DNA from: Paramecium octaurelia
Lineage: Eukaryota; Ciliophora; Oligohymenophorea; Peniculida; Parameciidae
Direction: 5' to 3'
Assembly: GCA_905182995.1 (NCBI GenBank)
Contig: CAJJDP010000056.1
Coordinates: 206,919 to 270,918, forward strand
Length of the DNA stretch: 64,000 nt
The position numbers and the translations under genes are program-made. This document shows, one piece after another, positions 62,833 through 64,000 of this stretch. Under the pieces are notes generated by a model. That model was not told where the DNA came from, made no database searches, and saw only the letters and a program-made list of their open reading frames with translations. The stretch's first letter is position 1, and every line of letters starts with the position of its first letter.

Positions 62833-63375
62833 ATGCATAAACGTTCCAAAAAGGCTGGCCCTTAGCATTTAGTGAACAAATAAGTAGAATAAAATGAGGT
62901 ATATCAATTTACTTTCATTTGGTAATTTAAGGAATTTAGAATATTAATTTAAGTATTATTCTAAAATTTGAATCAAATAATTAAATCTGAAATTCCTTAT
63001 TACATTATGAATACTCTTGATGGAAAGATAAAAAATATAAATGATAAAATAAGCTTAGATTACCAAGATTATTATTATAATAAATATTATGAATATAATC
63101 ATTTGAGACTTAATCTATTTTAATATAGTAAGATTTATGGTTTATTGTTATTTGATTGAAAAGAGACACTTTAATAGCATGGTTCCCAGATAACAATTAA
63201 TTAATAAGATTATAACATAATCAATTAATTATCATTTCCAAACAATTCTTAGTCATACTATTGAGAACTAACCTAAAGACTTAGTAATAATTAAATAAGG
63301 GGTATTTTATTAAACAAAAGAGATTGGATCGGAGAGGAATAAGAGCAATAATTAGAAATTTATGATATTAAAATT
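62833..63375 (+). CDS. hypothetical protein, approximate model
   Basis: ATG 62833 opens 108 codons (MHKRSKKAGPQHLVNKQV..., ending near TGA 63157-63159). Coding-like pieces in other frames go on to about 63375 (SHTIENQPKDLVIIKQG), so an intron or indel lies near 63160. The composition is basic and Asn/Tyr-rich. Not recognised. Confidence 0.4.
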
Positions 63376-63392
63376 TTTAAATTAATTTTAAA

Positions 63393-63781
63393 ATGGTCAA
63401 GAATGTTGCTTAAGAAAGTGTCAATTAAAAACTCTAATTGGTGGTTAGATCAGGAAAGATCACCATGGGTTACAAATAAACCTTGAAGGCCATCAGAAAT
63501 GGAACAGCCAAGCTTGTATTCATCTCAAACAATTGTCCAACAATCAGAAAGACCCAAATAGAATACTATGCCATGTTGGCTTAGATCACCATTGTTTTAT
63601 ATCAAGGAAACAACGTCGATTTAGGTACGGGGGTTAATTGGGAGGCTTAGCTCTTCCTAATTGAGTTTATGGGCATGAGTGATTTTATCTTATTTTAGGT
63701 ACCGCCTGTGGTAAATTACACAGATGCTCAAGTTTAGCCATCATTGATGCAGGAGATTCTGACATCTTAACATAATAATGA
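63393..63781 (+). CDS. RPL30: 60S ribosomal protein L30 (eL30)
   Basis: Encodes 104 aa with one long intron (63625-63698, 74 nt, GTACGG...TTTTAG); the spliced length is exactly 105 codons. Family motifs: [56 protein letters not shown] and [12 protein letters not shown]. The protein binds kink-turn RNA in the large subunit, and the length is normal for the family. The stop is TGA 63779-63781 after two Gln codons written TAA. Confidence 0.95.
63625..63698 (+). promoter_or_regulatory. unusually long RPL30 intron with hairpin
   Basis: This intron is twice to three times longer than any other that I could confirm in the window. It is G-rich at its 5' end (gtacgggggttaattgggagg), and the segments aattgggag and ctcttcctaatt can pair with wobble to form a hairpin close to the 5' splice site. 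Confidence 0.5.
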
Positions 63782-64000
63782 TACATTTTTTATTAGTACA
63801 ATATTCTAAATCATAAAAATTTCTTCAAATCCATTTATTGGAATCAATAAATATATTAAAATTCAATATCATATAAAAGATGAAAGCTGTTTGTACTTTA
63901 TGAAAATATATAATATTGCTGCCAATTTTAGTTTCAATTATTAATTATTTAATATTTCTTCTTCTACTCTTATTTATATTGATTACTACTTACTTAATCA
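63782..64000. other. 3' flank of RPL30, no feature seen
   Basis: AT-rich sequence to the window edge, without a frame or RNA motif. Confidence 0.5.

Overview
The window is ciliate macronuclear DNA and almost certainly comes from Paramecium. Long reading frames open up only when TAA and TAG are read as glutamine and TGA is the sole stop. These frames are interrupted by very short introns (mostly 20-30 nt, a few 35-40 nt) with GT(A/T) 5' ends and (T/C/A)AG 3' ends. The DNA is AT-rich and gene-dense, with intergenic gaps often of only 25-100 nt. Because standard-code ORFs break at every Gln codon, most genes below were rebuilt by hand with the ciliate code. For many of them the exon lengths sum to an exact multiple of three.

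Layout. 1-9.7 kb: end of a LamG-like repeat protein, a malectin-domain membrane protein (-), the tRNA isopentenyltransferase TRIT1, small hypotheticals and a RING/B-box protein. 9.7-14.3 kb: gene-poor DNA with a diverged minisatellite and a minus-strand hypothetical. 14.3-20.5 kb: tubulin cofactor C and an oxysterol-binding protein (both -). 20.7-28.2 kb: two plus-strand Gln-rich proteins, a Ser/Thr kinase, and an apparent fusion of an NAK-type pseudokinase, an ANTH/ENTH-like adaptor and a RAF-like kinase. 28.4-35 kb: hypotheticals, an SK-type K+ channel, a B-box protein. 35.8-39.2 kb: two short heat-shock-factor paralogues and a LysM protein. 39.5-45.7 kb: a membrane hypothetical, a 795-aa coiled-coil protein, a PX-WD40 protein. 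46.5-47.6 kb: a disabled coiled-coil secretory gene, probably trichocyst-matrix-like. 47.7-57.4 kb: PKA catalytic subunit, Dr1-like histone-fold factor, two very large proteins. 57.6 kb to the end: U6 snRNA, a double CAP-domain protein, a membrane protein, a Sec7 Arf-GEF and ribosomal protein L30.

Assembly warning. Four single N bases (5105, 11817, 17357, 19045) each join two contigs whose ends overlap exactly by about 1.3-1.7 kb. The apparent tandem copies of TRIT1, of the 10.5-13.1 kb block and of the oxysterol-binding protein (three copies) are therefore most likely uncollapsed contig ends and not real duplications.

Functionally the window is a typical housekeeping/signalling mixture: membrane traffic (OSBP, PX-WD40, Sec7, NAK-ANTH), cilia/cytoskeleton (TBCC), signalling (PKA, RAF-like, CaMK-like kinases, SK channel), transcription (HSF, Dr1), splicing (U6) and translation (TRIT1, L30). 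There is no operon organisation.
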